Positions 50,214-59,201 are shown, numbered from the stretch's first letter. The stretch is DNA of 64,000 bases from CBDCFV01 sp965203835 (GCA_965203835.1 OZ241919.1:2914001-2978000); one strand, 5' to 3'. The notes: a model not told the origin generated them from the letters alone. Program-made: numbers and translations.

Positions 50214-50257
50214 AAAACCCCGGCAAGGCTATGTACAATGGGCCTGCCGGGGTTTTT
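50214..50257 (+). terminator. intrinsic terminator after the CoxL-like gene
   Basis: A perfect 12-bp stem AAAACCCCGGCA (50214-50225) / TGCCGGGGTTTT (50245-50256), 19-nt loop, with T-run TTTTT at the end. It starts 20 bp after the CoxL stop. Confidence 0.88.
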
Positions 50258-50317
50258 GCTATGAAAACTTATCATACGCCACTATTCCGGTCAGAAATAA
50301 TTAGAGGCCCTTAATTT

Positions 50318-51028
50318 ATGGGACGGACCAAAACCGATAAAAAGACGTTCTTTGATTCATGCGATACGAACGGGCAAGCCCTCTTTTCCCGTATCTTTGA
50401 GTTCGCCGAGGATAGGGACATGCCCATCGTTTGGGGGGATACCGGGTTTTCCCTCAATACCAATGTCAACGGAGACCGCGTCAACGTCTGCCTAGCTTAT
50501 CCTCCACATTCGGTAAACAAGCAGAGCATTATCACAACGCTGCGTTCGCGTGGAAACACCAGGTCCAAGGCGGTGATGACCGAGACGACCATCCAAGGCC
50601 TTTGGCAACAAGCCAATGCGACAGGGTTTTTCGTACCCGCAGGCCGGGAACTCAAGTGTGAAATCAACCGGAAGTTTACGGAAGATGAGATAGACTCCAT
50701 ATTGGCGTGGTGTATCGCGGTGGATAAAGCCATTTTGGGGATAGTTCGTCCGACCGATGTAGAACCACGGGACAGCTACCGGATTTGGCTACGCTATTCG
50801 GACGGCGCATCCGGGGAAATAGACTTGTCTCATCTGGTCGGACAAGGCGTATTTGAAGCATGGAACGATCGAGTTTTCTTCGAGACCGTATATATTAATC
50901 CGGTGGGGGGCGTCATTACGTGGAACGAAGACATAGACCTTTGCCCGGATGCCCTGTATATGGAGCTTACGGGCAAGTCATTTGAAGAGTTGACGCCAGG
51001 CATAGAGGTTCTAACCGCGGATGCCTGA
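50318..51028 (+). CDS. DUF2442 domain protein with an extra N-terminal domain
   Basis: 236 aa. The last 90 residues (VEPRDSYRIWLRYSDGASGEIDLSHLVG, FETVYINPVGGVITWNEDIDLCPDALY) are a DUF2442 domain, usually a standalone protein of about 90 aa. The first 140 residues (DTNGQALFSRIFEFAEDRDMPIVWGDTGFSLNTNVNG, then QGLWQQANATGFFVPAGRELKCEINRKFTEDE) form an additional domain that I do not recognise but that looks like a fold for reading protein or nucleotide context. It overlaps the following DUF4160 gene by 8 bp. Confidence 0.8.
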   Translation: MGRTKTDKKTFFDSCDTNGQALFSRIFEFAEDRDMPIVWGDTGFSLNTNVNGDRVNVCLAYPPHSVNKQSIITTLRSRGNTRSKAVMTETTIQGLWQQANATGFFVPAGRELKCEINRKFTEDEIDSILAWCIAVDKAILGIVRPTDVEPRDSYRIWLRYSDGASGEIDLSHLVGQGVFEAWNDRVFFETVYINPVGGVITWNEDIDLCPDALYMELTGKSFEELTPGIEVLTADA

Positions 51029-51281
51029 ACTCTGCCGCTTCTATGGAATCACTATACGAATATATATGAATGACCACGGCCCACCTCACTTCCATGCGCT
51101 CTATGGCGACGAGGAAGCCTTGATTGGAATTGACAGCTTAGCCGTGTTACGCGGAAGTCTTCCTACAAGAGCTCGGAGAATGGCGCTTGAATGGGCTTTG
51201 CTGCGCCAAATGGAGTTGAGGGAAGCCTGGGACCGGGCGAGACGTTCGCAGCCGGTTGGGAAGATTGCTCCGCTGGAATGA
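51021..51281 (+). CDS. DUF4160 family protein
   Basis: 86 aa. LCRFYGITIRIYMNDHGPPHFHALYGDEEALIGID carries the H-x-P-P-H-F-H-A signature of DUF4160, followed by a basic helix (ARRMALEWALLRQMELREAWDRAR). DUF4160 and DUF2442 genes co-occur as predicted toxin-antitoxin-like pairs. Confidence 0.9.
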   Translation: MPELCRFYGITIRIYMNDHGPPHFHALYGDEEALIGIDSLAVLRGSLPTRARRMALEWALLRQMELREAWDRARRSQPVGKIAPLE

Positions 51282-51345
51282 GCAAAGTATCGACGGCTAC
51301 GACCGACAAGTTCAGGACAGGGTTAGAATGAGGGGTGTTTAACCG

Positions 51346-51382
51346 CAAAGAGCGTGGAGAAAAAGATACTCCACGCTCTTTG
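51346..51382. terminator. 14-bp inverted repeat between convergent genes
   Basis: CAAAGAGCGTGGAG (51346-51359) is perfectly inverted at 51369-51382 with a 9-nt loop. It lies between the DUF4160 gene and the convergent VOC gene, so it likely serves as a shared transcription end; no long T-run follows on either strand. Confidence 0.65.
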
Positions 51383-51411
51383 TTAACTCTGCGGTGATAG
51401 GGTTTGAGCTG

Positions 51412-51831
51412 CTACGCGGACGTAGCCCAACCGCTGCCGGAAACGTCAATGATGACGCCGTCGGGGCCGGCGAACTTGACCTCGGCGTTGGCGTAGTTGG
51501 CTTGCCCGCCGAACAGACCGCCGGTGCCGGGGTCCGCCACCTTGGTCAGCCTCTTGCCGCCGGCCTTCTCCATCTTTTCGACCTGCTCGGGCAAGTTCTC
51601 GACGTAGAAGCCGAAGTGGTGGATGCCGCTGAAGTTTGGCCCGTGGGCGCCCACGTCGGCGTCATCGTCGGTCTTGAACTTCAGGATGGCCATGTTGAAC
51701 TCGCCGTCGCTCAGGAAAACGTTGCCCTTGTCGTCGGCCCGGATAATCTCGAGATCGAGGGCTGCTTCGTAAAACTTGGCCGCCGCCGCAGGGTCGCTAG
51801 TGGTAAGGGCTATGTGCTTGATCTTTGCCAT
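51412..51831 (-). CDS. VOC family protein
   Basis: 139 aa. IKHIALTTSDPAAAAKFYEAALDLEIIRAD contains the first His, GIHHFGFYVENLPEQVEKMEKAGG the second, and VKFAGPDGVIIDVSGSGW ends where the metal Glu would be expected; there the residue is Asp (VIIDVS). GGAG lies ahead of the ATG. It is a glyoxalase/bleomycin-resistance-type single unit; the substrate is unknown. Confidence 0.85.
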   Translation of the reverse strand: MAKIKHIALTTSDPAAAAKFYEAALDLEIIRADDKGNVFLSDGEFNMAILKFKTDDDADVGAHGPNFSGIHHFGFYVENLPEQVEKMEKAGGKRLTKVADPGTGGLFGGQANYANAEVKFAGPDGVIIDVSGSGWATSA

Positions 51832-51852
51832 GTTGTCTCCTCCATTCGTTCC

Positions 51853-52178
51853 GATTTGGATGCCTGTCCCAGTCTTGGTTTCCCGCCGTCGCGGGAAAGA
51901 CGTGAGAAGGGGTCGATTTGGATGCCTGTCCCAGTCTTGGTTTCCCGCCGTCGCGGGAAAGACGTGAGAAGGGGTCGATTTGGATGCCTGTCCCAGTCTT
52001 GGTTTCCCGCCGTCGCGGGAAAGACGTGAGAAGGGGTCGATTTGGATGCCTGTCCCGGCCTTGGTTTCCCGCCGTCGCGGGAAAGACGTGAGAAGGGGCC
52101 GATTTGGATGCCTGCCCCTGGTCTGGTTTCCCGCCCCGCATCCGCGAGGGCAGGCTCTTCGCGGGAAAGACAGGGGGA
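51853..52178. repeat. 62-bp tandem repeat array containing REP palindromes
   Basis: Units begin at 51853, 51915, 51977, 52039 and 52101 (each GATTTGGATGCCTG), exact 62-bp period. The first three are almost identical; the fourth has small changes; the fifth is altered and carries an insertion (CCCGCATCCGCGAGGGCAGG) inside the palindrome. Every unit includes TTTCCCGCCGTCGCGGGAAA, the palindrome family seen singly elsewhere. The array occupies all of the 359-bp gap between two minus-strand genes, and no gene is seen in it. Confidence 0.93.
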
Positions 52179-52190
52179 AGGGGCCGCCGG

Positions 52191-52538
52191 TTACCGGTAC
52201 ATGGGTTTGAAGAAGCTGTGCAGGTAATTCCGCTGGTGTGCCCAGGAGTGGGCCCGCTTGATGACCGCCGTTGGTATCGGCTCGGCCCGTTTATGGGTTA
52301 TGCGCATGGTCTCGTACTTGCTCAGTTCAGGCGGGGCGTCGGCGGTGAAAATCACCTCGCATTCCTGTGCCTCAAGGTACAGTTTCAGGTTGGAGTAACC
52401 CTTGGGGCGGGTATTGGGAGTCTGGTAAATGTAAAGCTCGGTGCTGCCGAACAATTCTTCCACATGGTCGGTGCCGGTGCCGCGTCCGCCGCCTTCCCTC
52501 AACTGCCGCCTGTGGATTCCGTGATTCCTCAAGCTCAT
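52191..52538 (-). CDS. hypothetical protein
   Basis: 115 aa with a good ribosome site (GAGG seven bases before the ATG). The sequence STELYIYQTPNTRPKGYSNLKLYLEAQECEVIFTADAPPELSKYETMRITHKRAEP looks like a compact alpha/beta domain; I do not recognise a family. The C-terminus reads HSFFKPMYR. It lies 54 bp from the SMP-30 gene on the same strand and is followed by the tandem array. Confidence 0.6.
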   Translation of the reverse strand: MSLRNHGIHRRQLREGGGRGTGTDHVEELFGSTELYIYQTPNTRPKGYSNLKLYLEAQECEVIFTADAPPELSKYETMRITHKRAEPIPTAVIKRAHSWAHQRNYLHSFFKPMYR

Positions 52539-52591
52539 GCTACATCCTCATGCTTGTCGTTCCCGACTTGGTACAGACAGCCGGAGGCCCA

Positions 52592-53494
52592 TCAGGGGTA
52601 CATCGCCCAGCCGACCCGGTCGGTTTCCGCCCGGAAGAAGTGTCCTTCGGTAGAGGTAACGTACAGGGTGGTCAGGTCGGGACCGCCAAAGCAGCAGTTG
52701 GTGGGCATTCGCGCCGGGACCCGGTGGGTCTCCAGGACTCGTCCAGTGGGAGAGAAGACGTAGATCATGGGACCCGGTCCGCCGTCGGGCCAGCCGGCGG
52801 TGGCGACGATGTTGCCGTCTATGTCGAAGCACATGCCATCAATGCCGCGATGCACGGCGTCGCGGTCTTTGCCGAAGGTGTGCAAGGTGCGGTACGGTCC
52901 CAGGCTGCCGTCCTGATTGATTGGATAGGCCCGCAGTTCCCGGTCCAGGCCTATGTCCGCACTGTTGCTCTCCGCCACGTACAGGGTGGAGTCGTCCGGG
53001 GACACCAGGACGCCGTTGGGCATGGTAGTGTCGAAGGTGACCCGCGCCACGGTGTAGCTGCCGTCGGGCTGAGGGTCTGCCCGCAGCACCGACCGGTTGT
53101 CCAGTTCCTCAACCTCGGCAGGGTCTATGTTGCCCACGTTCCACGGGTTGGTGAACCAGATGCGGCCTTGGTGGTCGATCGCCAGGTCGTTGGGAGTATT
53201 GAGCTTCCGGCCGTCAACCCGGTCGGCGACGGTGGTGGTCGACCCGTCCGGCTCGAACCGCACGATGGAGCGGCCGCCGGAGCAGCAGCCGTACAGTTGT
53301 CCCTGAGTATCGTAGGCCAGGCCGTTGGTGTGGTTCGTACCTCCGCGTGATTCCGATACGCCGCCGCTGAGGGGGTCGTAGCGCATGATGCGGCTTGTGG
53401 GTATGTGGGTAAAGTAGAGCGCCTCTCCATCCCATATAGGGCCTTCGGTCACGCCGCCGTAAGGCCGTTCTATCAACTGGAAACGCCATTCCAT
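52592..53494 (-). CDS. SMP-30/gluconolactonase-like hydrolase
   Basis: 300 aa from the ATG at 53492-53494, with AAGGAG seven bases upstream; a longer open frame continues upstream without support. TEGPIWDGEALYFTHIPTSRIMRYDP (metal Glu), HTNGLAYDTQGQLYGCCSGGRSIVRFEPDG, LNTPNDLAIDHQGRIWFTNP (Asn-Asp), MPNGVLVSPDDSTLYVAESN and GIDGMCFDIDGNIVATAGWPDGG follow the six-bladed calcium-dependent lactonase pattern. It likely opens a sugar-acid lactone, which fits the enolase-superfamily and aldo-acid enzymes elsewhere in the window. Confidence 0.9.
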   Translation of the reverse strand: MEWRFQLIERPYGGVTEGPIWDGEALYFTHIPTSRIMRYDPLSGGVSESRGGTNHTNGLAYDTQGQLYGCCSGGRSIVRFEPDGSTTTVADRVDGRKLNTPNDLAIDHQGRIWFTNPWNVGNIDPAEVEELDNRSVLRADPQPDGSYTVARVTFDTTMPNGVLVSPDDSTLYVAESNSADIGLDRELRAYPINQDGSLGPYRTLHTFGKDRDAVHRGIDGMCFDIDGNIVATAGWPDGGPGPMIYVFSPTGRVLETHRVPARMPTNCCFGGPDLTTLYVTSTEGHFFRAETDRVGWAMYP

Positions 53495-53708
53495 GGAATA
53501 TCTCCTTGAGGATGGGTCTGGAGTGGCCTGTAACTGTAGACGTGGGGCCGATTTTAGCAGAAGTCGCCAGCAAGGAACAAATCGACCTGGGGGTGATACA
53601 ATGCCGCCTGAGGCGGCGCTGTCGTCAGGTCGTCGACACAGGTGAACTGGCGGCGTTTGCCAGACCGTATCCACGCCAGTCTGAACAAGTATGAACGGAG
53701 TGCGCAAC

Positions 53709-54098
53709 ATGGAGAAAATCAGAAACAACCACTTAGACATCGCCCCGTCCGGAGCGACTTTCAGCAGGAGCATTCGCGTTGGCAATCTGCTGTTCGTCGC
53801 CGGTTGCACCGCCCGCGGCACCGACGCGCAGGGAGCGCCCTTGATGGACCAGTTGCGGGTTACCCTTGACAGGATAGTCCGCATTGTTGCCGCGGAAGGC
53901 GGGTCGCCCGGCGACATCGTCAAGATAACTACTTTCGTCACCAGCGTCCCCGACTGGGTGGCGCACAACGACGAAAGCCAAGCCATGTTTACCGAGTTCT
54001 TTCAGGGCGAGTACCCCACGAATACCCTGGTGGAAATCGGTGCGCTGGTGGAACCGGGGCTTGACGTTGAGATCGAGGCTATAGCCGAGCTGGGTTAA
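53709..54098 (+). CDS. RidA family protein (Rid/YjgF)
   Basis: 129 aa from the ATG at 53709 (GGAG eight bases upstream). SRSIRVGNLLFVAGCTARGTDAQGAPLMDQLRVTLDRIVRIV, then DIVKITTFVTSVPDWVAHNDE and FFQGEYPTNTLVEIGALVEPGLDVEIEAIAEL, is the trimeric RidA pattern. The substrate-binding Arg of active RidA (R-T-x-V) is replaced (YPTNTLVEI), so it may be one of the Rid subfamilies without imine deaminase activity. Confidence 0.88.
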   Translation: MEKIRNNHLDIAPSGATFSRSIRVGNLLFVAGCTARGTDAQGAPLMDQLRVTLDRIVRIVAAEGGSPGDIVKITTFVTSVPDWVAHNDESQAMFTEFFQGEYPTNTLVEIGALVEPGLDVEIEAIAELG

Positions 54099-54173
54099 CG
54101 AGCCATTGCTTGGAGGTAAACGGCGGCGGCTTGGAAGCCGCGAAGCCCGAAGACCATAGCGGGAGGCTTGCTC

Positions 54174-55391
54174 ATGGCTACTTTGATCAAGGGCTCGAAG
54201 TTAATCGACGGCAAGGGCGGGGTTATCGACAACGCCGCGGCGCTGTTTGACGGCGACCGGATTGTCGCAGTGGGCCGCCAAGCCGATATGGCCACCGGGC
54301 CGAATGTAACCGTCATCGACGCCGGAGACAAGACCATCATGCCCGGCCTCATAGACGCCCATGTTCACATGAGCCATAACGGCGGGCCCCTGGCGGCCAG
54401 GGAGTCGCTTCATGCCACCGACCAGGAGATGATGATCCAGTGCGTGAAGAACGCGCAACTGGCAATCCGGGCCGGGCTGACCACCGTCCGCGACTTGGGT
54501 GGAAAGGACTTCATCACCGTGGCGGTGCGGGACGCTATCGCCGGTGGCGTGATCCCCGGGCCGCGAGTGGTGTCGTGCGCCCATGCCATCACCACAACCG
54601 GCGGCCATTACCACGCCCACTCCGCCGAAGTGGACAGCGCCGACGAGATCAGGAAGGCTGTCCGTTCCATCATCAAGGGTGGAGCGGACTGCATCAAGGT
54701 ATTCGGCTCCGGCGGCACCACCACGCCGGGGAGCAACCCGTTGGCGGCCCAGTACAACGTCGACGAGTTTCGCACGGCAGCCGACGAGGCCCACCGCTTG
54801 GGCAAGCACGTAACGGCCCATGTTCACCCGACGGTGGCGATACAGGCGGCCATAGAAGGCGGCTTGGACTGCTTGGAGCACTGCAACTGGCTCAACCCCG
54901 AAGGAATCCGTTTGCACGAGCCGGTGTTGGAAGAGATCATCAAGCAGGATGTGTACGTAAGCTTGGGGATGCCGGCCGCTTGGTACCGGCTGGCCGTGGA
55001 CCAGATCAAGGACATCATGGTCCCGGACCGTCAAGCGCAACTGCAGCCCAGGTACCGGACCATCCGGCAGATGTACGAAGCCGGGGCGAAAGTGATGGCC
55101 AGCAGCGACGCGGGTACCACGTCCACCCGCATAGACGAGTTGGGACTGTTGCTGGAGTTCCTGGTCAACGGGCTGGAGATTCCGGCGATGCAGGTGATTG
55201 TGTCGGCCACCGGCTTGGCCGCCGAAGCGGTTGGCTTGGGAACGCAGACCGGCGTGCTGGAAGCGGGCAAGAAAGCCGACCTGATCACCGTGGACGGCGA
55301 CCCGCTGGAGGACATTACTGCCCTGCAGCGGGTCGACTTGGTCATCAAGGATGGGGCGGTGGCTGCACAGGCAGGGCAGGCCGTGCTTTGA
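54174..55391 (+). CDS. amidohydrolase family protein (imidazolonepropionase-like)
   Basis: 405 aa, ATG at 54174 seven bases after GGGAGG. IKGSKLIDGKGG and IMPGLIDAHVHMSHNGGP (HxH metal site), GGHYHAHSAEVDSADEI, LGKHVTAHVHPTVAIQAAIEGGLDCLEHCNW (two His), and VMASSDAGTTSTRIDELG (Asp) are the amidohydrolase blocks, with ADLITVDGDPLEDITALQRVDLVIKDG closing the beta-sandwich. It probably hydrolyses a cyclic or linear amide such as a hydantoin or peptide derivative. It follows RidA by 75 bp. Confidence 0.9.
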   Translation: MATLIKGSKLIDGKGGVIDNAAALFDGDRIVAVGRQADMATGPNVTVIDAGDKTIMPGLIDAHVHMSHNGGPLAARESLHATDQEMMIQCVKNAQLAIRAGLTTVRDLGGKDFITVAVRDAIAGGVIPGPRVVSCAHAITTTGGHYHAHSAEVDSADEIRKAVRSIIKGGADCIKVFGSGGTTTPGSNPLAAQYNVDEFRTAADEAHRLGKHVTAHVHPTVAIQAAIEGGLDCLEHCNWLNPEGIRLHEPVLEEIIKQDVYVSLGMPAAWYRLAVDQIKDIMVPDRQAQLQPRYRTIRQMYEAGAKVMASSDAGTTSTRIDELGLLLEFLVNGLEIPAMQVIVSATGLAAEAVGLGTQTGVLEAGKKADLITVDGDPLEDITALQRVDLVIKDGAVAAQAGQAVL

Positions 55392-55439
55392 CAACGGCTC
55401 CATTGAGAGTGATCCCGTAGAGGAAAGCCCGGATGATGT

Positions 55440-56114
55440 TTAGTCGTAGGCCCTGAGAATTACGGCGACGCTGTTGGCGTTGGCCAAAGCGGACCGGTCT
55501 TCGTCGATATGAGCACCGATGACCGCAGGTATTACCGGCTGGCCGGTGACCAACTCCAGTATGCCTGCCCTGTGGGCTGCCCGGGTTATGTCGATGTTGC
55601 CGATGGTTATGGAGATTTCGGCGGCGACATGCAAGTTCGCGCCGTCGGTCCTGCGTCTGCCGGCGAATATGAGGTCCGACCGGCCAAGTTCGTGGTTTTG
55701 TTCTTCGGTGATGACACCGTTGTCCTCGGCGTCCTCGACCAGTTCGGTCAACTCGTAGTCAAGACCAGTTCCCGGCCCTTTCAGTACCTTCGTCCTGCGG
55801 ATGCGGAGGTGTTCTCCCGCAAGGCTGCCGATGTTCTTTTCGACTTTGAATTCATAGTCCGAGCCGGACAGGTTGTCCAGTCTGCCTTTTACCTGGATCA
55901 TATCGGCCTTTAGCACAGCCACATCGGCTTCCAGGCTGTCCAGCCGTTGATTGACCAGTTGGAAGTTCTGGTTGGTGGTTTCGACGAACGCCGCGAATCG
56001 TTCGGGTAACTCCAGCAGTTCTTTGCTCAGGAGTATGCTGCGAATCGTTTCGGTCCAATCGGGATTCTCCCGCAGGATACGGACGAAGTCGTTTATGTCG
56101 TTGATAGTGGTCAT
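55440..56114 (-). CDS. coiled-coil protein with PD-(D/E)XK-like C-terminal domain
   Basis: 224 aa from the ATG at 56112-56114. FAAFVETTNQNFQLVNQRLDSLEADVAVLKADMIQVKGRLDNLSG is a strong coiled coil (about residues 40-85). The rest (GSLAGEHLRIRR, YELTELVEDAEDNGVITEEQNHELGRSDLIFAGRR, HVAAEISITIGNIDITRAAHRAGIL, PVIPAVIGAHI) resembles the nuclease-like fold found in small coiled-coil proteins of many bacteria, with D-L-I-F ... A-E-I-S as the possible D-E-x-S active site. It may bind or cut nucleic acid; I am not sure. Confidence 0.7.
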   Translation of the reverse strand: MTTINDINDFVRILRENPDWTETIRSILLSKELLELPERFAAFVETTNQNFQLVNQRLDSLEADVAVLKADMIQVKGRLDNLSGSDYEFKVEKNIGSLAGEHLRIRRTKVLKGPGTGLDYELTELVEDAEDNGVITEEQNHELGRSDLIFAGRRRTDGANLHVAAEISITIGNIDITRAAHRAGILELVTGQPVIPAVIGAHIDEDRSALANANSVAVILRAYD

Positions 56115-56300
56115 CGCGGGAGGCGCTCTTGTGACGAATATTATACTCTCGGAAGCGCCGGATGTCAGACGGCCACGCAACCGACGCACAGGCGGCCGGT
56201 CAAACCTGATGAAGCGAAAAGGCGTGTTATACTCCGCCAGCCATGCTACTCGGCCCTGGCAGGAATATCATGCGTAAGGCGATTTCCCTGCCCGGCGGGT

Positions 56301-56690
56301 CTAGCCGGACAGGTTGACGATGGCCTCCACTTCCACCAGGAACTCCGGTCGCACCAGCGCCGGGACCATTACGGTCGAACTGGCGGGAGGGCTTGACGGG
56401 AAGGTTTCGGATCTCACCTTGCTGTAAGCCGCGTAGTCGTCCATGTTGGTCAGGAAGCAGGTAATTTTCACCACGTCTGCCATGGTGGCCCCGGCGGCTT
56501 CCACGATGGTCCGGATGTTGGCCATCACTTGCCGCGACTGGGCTTCGCAGTCTCCCTCGCCCACCAGGTTGCCGTTCTGGTCCTGGGCGATGCTGCCGGA
56601 GACAAACAAGAAGTCTCCAACTCGAATGCCAGGGGAAAGCGCCGGGTTGGGAGCAACCCCGGAGGGCACTATGGGTATTCGTTCTGCCAT
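56301..56690 (-). CDS. RidA family protein (second copy)
   Basis: 129 aa. PNPALSPGIRVGDFLFVSGSIAQDQNGNLVGEGDCEAQSRQVMANIRTIVEAAGATMADVVKITCFLTNMDDYAAYSKVRSE fits a Rid protein. The end PASSTVMVPALVRPEFLVEVEAIVNL again lacks the Arg of canonical enamine deaminases (R-T-x-V). It is located just downstream of relA on the same strand. Confidence 0.88.
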   Translation of the reverse strand: MAERIPIVPSGVAPNPALSPGIRVGDFLFVSGSIAQDQNGNLVGEGDCEAQSRQVMANIRTIVEAAGATMADVVKITCFLTNMDDYAAYSKVRSETFPSSPPASSTVMVPALVRPEFLVEVEAIVNLSG

Positions 56691-56737
56691 GGTCTTCTCC
56701 TTGCTAACGCGGTCTAGTTATTTGCGGGCAATACCCG

Positions 56738-58948
56738 CTAGTCTGCGGTAAGGACCGGTATGGTGGAGCGGTCCCGTGTTACCTCGATGACGCTCCTGAC
56801 CCCCTCGAGTTTGGCGAAAAGCCTGCCAAGCTGTTCCAGGCTCTTGGTGTAAAGAGTAAGCTCCATGGTTACGGTGCCGTCCGGGTGCTCCTTGGTAATC
56901 ACCGAAGCAATGTTTACGTCCTCGGCCGATACCGCTGATGTAACGTCTCTGAGAAGCCCCACCCGGTCGTAGGCTATCACCCGGATTCTCACTGGGTAAA
57001 GTTCGTGGGTTGTTCCCCAGTCCACATTGACTATCCGCTCCGGTTCGTCCTCATTGGACAGGTTGGCGCACCCCTGCTTGTGGACCGTAACGCCCCGGGA
57101 CCTGGTGATGAAGCCGATAATGGGATCGCCGGGTATGGGATTGCAACACGAGGCCATCCGCGTCAAAAGGTCCCCGACCCCCAGCACCGAAATGCCGGAA
57201 CCCGGGCTGGACAAGGCCAGCTTGGGTTTGATGATCTCGATGGGCGCCAAAGGCTCCTGCCGGGCTTGGGCCAGCCGGTATCCAACCTGACTTTCGGTGA
57301 TTCCGCCCGACCCCAGGTTGGCTAGGAGGTCGTCCATGTTGTCGTAGTTGCAGAGGGACAGGATTTCGGCGTCGTCCAGCTTCTGGTTGAGGCGGCGGAG
57401 TTCCCGGCGCAGCAATTCCCTGCCCCGTTGGATGTTGGTGCTGCGAGCTTGACGTCTGAACCACAGGCGCACCTTCTGGCGGGCGCTGGCCGACCCCACG
57501 TACCCCCGGTTGGGGTTCAGCCAGTCCAGGCTGGGACCCCTGTCTCCCTTGGAAGCCAGAATCTCCACGGTGTCCCCGTTTCTCAGCTTGGTGTCCAGGG
57601 AGACCAGCCGGCCGTTGACCTTGGCCCCGACGCAGCGGTGGCCGAGGTCGGTGTGAATCTTGTAACCGAAGTCTATGGGAGTTGACCCGGCGGTCAACTC
57701 CACGATGTCACCCTTGGGGGTGTAAACGAAAACCTGGTCCTGGAAGATGTCCTGCTTTACCGACTCTATGAACTCGTCGGTCCCGGCCATCTCCCTCTGC
57801 CAGTCGAGCAACTGGCGCAGCCAGGTCATTTTCTCTTCAAACTTCAGGTCGTTGGCCCGGCCTTCCTTGTAGCGCCAATGGGCGGCCACGCCGTACTCGG
57901 CGATCTGGTGCAATTCGTAGGTCTTTACCTGTACCTCGAGCGGGCCGCCTCCGTCGCCTATCACGGTGGTATGCAGGGCTTGGTAGAGGTTTTCCTTGGG
58001 ATTGGCGATATAGTCGTCGAACTGTCCCGGAATGGGATGCCACAGTTGATGAATCACCCCCAGGGTCTTGTAACAGTCTACCTTGGAGTCGACCAATACC
58101 CGCAACGCATACAGGTCGTAGATGTCGCTGAGCTCTTTACCCTGGGTGGCGTACCGCTCCATCTTCTGATGGGTGCTGTAGACCGACTTGGGCCTGCCGA
58201 CAACCTCTCCGGTAACGTTGGAGTCCTTCATGGCCTCCCGAAGACGGGACGCCACCCGTTCGATATAGGCTTCCCGTTCTTCACGCTTGGCCGCCATCAT
58301 GTTGGAGATTTCGTGGTAACGGTCTTCGTCCAAGTATGAAAATGCCAAGTCATCCAGTCGCCACTTGATCTCCCAAATCCCCAGCCGGTGGGCCAGGGGG
58401 GAGTAGATGTCGAGGGTTTCCTGGGCGATGCGGCGGCGTTTCTCCGGGCGCAGGACGTCCAGAGTCTGCATGTTGTGGAGACGGTCGGCCAGCTTGATTA
58501 ACACCACGCGGATGTCTTCGGCCATCGCCACCAGCATCTTCCGCAAGCTTTCCGCGTAGAGATTGTCCGCCTCTTCGGAGACACTTTGATCGTTGCCGGA
58601 CTGATGGAGACGCACGTCCAGCTTGGTCAATTTGGTCACCCCGTCGACCAGCTTGGATACCTCTTTGCCAAAGCGTGAGTCCAACTCGTCGAGGGTTACG
58701 CCGCAGTCCTCCACCACGTCGTGGAGCAACGCCGCCACTATGGTATTGACGTCCAAGCGTAGGTCGGCAAGGAAAAGAGCGGTCTGCAGGGGGTGGGCGA
58801 TGTAGGGTTCGCCGGAGACGCGTTTCTGTCCCCTGTGGCATTCGTCGGCAAACTCGTAGGCCTGCTCAACGAGGTCCGCTATGTCCGGGGACACGTAGGT
58901 AGATACCCGGTCGATGAGGTCGTTCGCACCGCTGGTAGCTGTCGCCAT
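56738..58948 (-). CDS. relA: RelA/SpoT bifunctional (p)ppGpp synthetase/hydrolase
   Basis: 736 aa from the ATG at 58946-58948. The HD hydrolase domain comes first (about 30-180: PYIAHPLQTALFLADLRL, ALLHDVVEDCG), followed by the synthetase (about 225-345: GRPKSVYSTHQKMERY, DIYDLYALRVLVDS, HTTVIGDGGGPLEVQVKT), TGS (about 385-445: QVFVYTPKGDIVELTAGSTPIDFGYKIHTDLG), a CHC-type/RIS region with GLLRDV ahead of it, and the C-terminal ACT domain (VRIRVIAYDRVGLLRDV). Both active sites look intact, hence a long Rel enzyme controlling the stringent response. Two tRNA genes lie upstream. Confidence 0.95.
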   Translation of the reverse strand: MATATSGANDLIDRVSTYVSPDIADLVEQAYEFADECHRGQKRVSGEPYIAHPLQTALFLADLRLDVNTIVAALLHDVVEDCGVTLDELDSRFGKEVSKLVDGVTKLTKLDVRLHQSGNDQSVSEEADNLYAESLRKMLVAMAEDIRVVLIKLADRLHNMQTLDVLRPEKRRRIAQETLDIYSPLAHRLGIWEIKWRLDDLAFSYLDEDRYHEISNMMAAKREEREAYIERVASRLREAMKDSNVTGEVVGRPKSVYSTHQKMERYATQGKELSDIYDLYALRVLVDSKVDCYKTLGVIHQLWHPIPGQFDDYIANPKENLYQALHTTVIGDGGGPLEVQVKTYELHQIAEYGVAAHWRYKEGRANDLKFEEKMTWLRQLLDWQREMAGTDEFIESVKQDIFQDQVFVYTPKGDIVELTAGSTPIDFGYKIHTDLGHRCVGAKVNGRLVSLDTKLRNGDTVEILASKGDRGPSLDWLNPNRGYVGSASARQKVRLWFRRQARSTNIQRGRELLRRELRRLNQKLDDAEILSLCNYDNMDDLLANLGSGGITESQVGYRLAQARQEPLAPIEIIKPKLALSSPGSGISVLGVGDLLTRMASCCNPIPGDPIIGFITRSRGVTVHKQGCANLSNEDEPERIVNVDWGTTHELYPVRIRVIAYDRVGLLRDVTSAVSAEDVNIASVITKEHPDGTVTMELTLYTKSLEQLGRLFAKLEGVRSVIEVTRDRSTIPVLTAD

Positions 58949-59201
58949 CTCGGTCACACCGTATATCGGTTTGATATTACCGTGGGTCCAAGAGTCCAAG
59001 TGAGCTACATTGTTCGTTAACGCATTCTACCCGTTTCGTTTGTGAATTACTACACAAATGCACTGCTCACTTGGCGATTTTGTATATTCGGTCTGGCAAG
59101 AAGTCCGTCCGCGGATCGTAGCCAAGCAGGGTTGGCGAAGGCTGGGGATAGAGATACGGCGCGCGGGTCAACCGCGAACGCGGTGCGATGACGGTGGAAA
59201 C

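Noticed and set aside
51853..52178. CRISPR array.
   Set aside because: The 62-bp units are contiguous and nearly identical with no unique spacers, and there are no cas genes.
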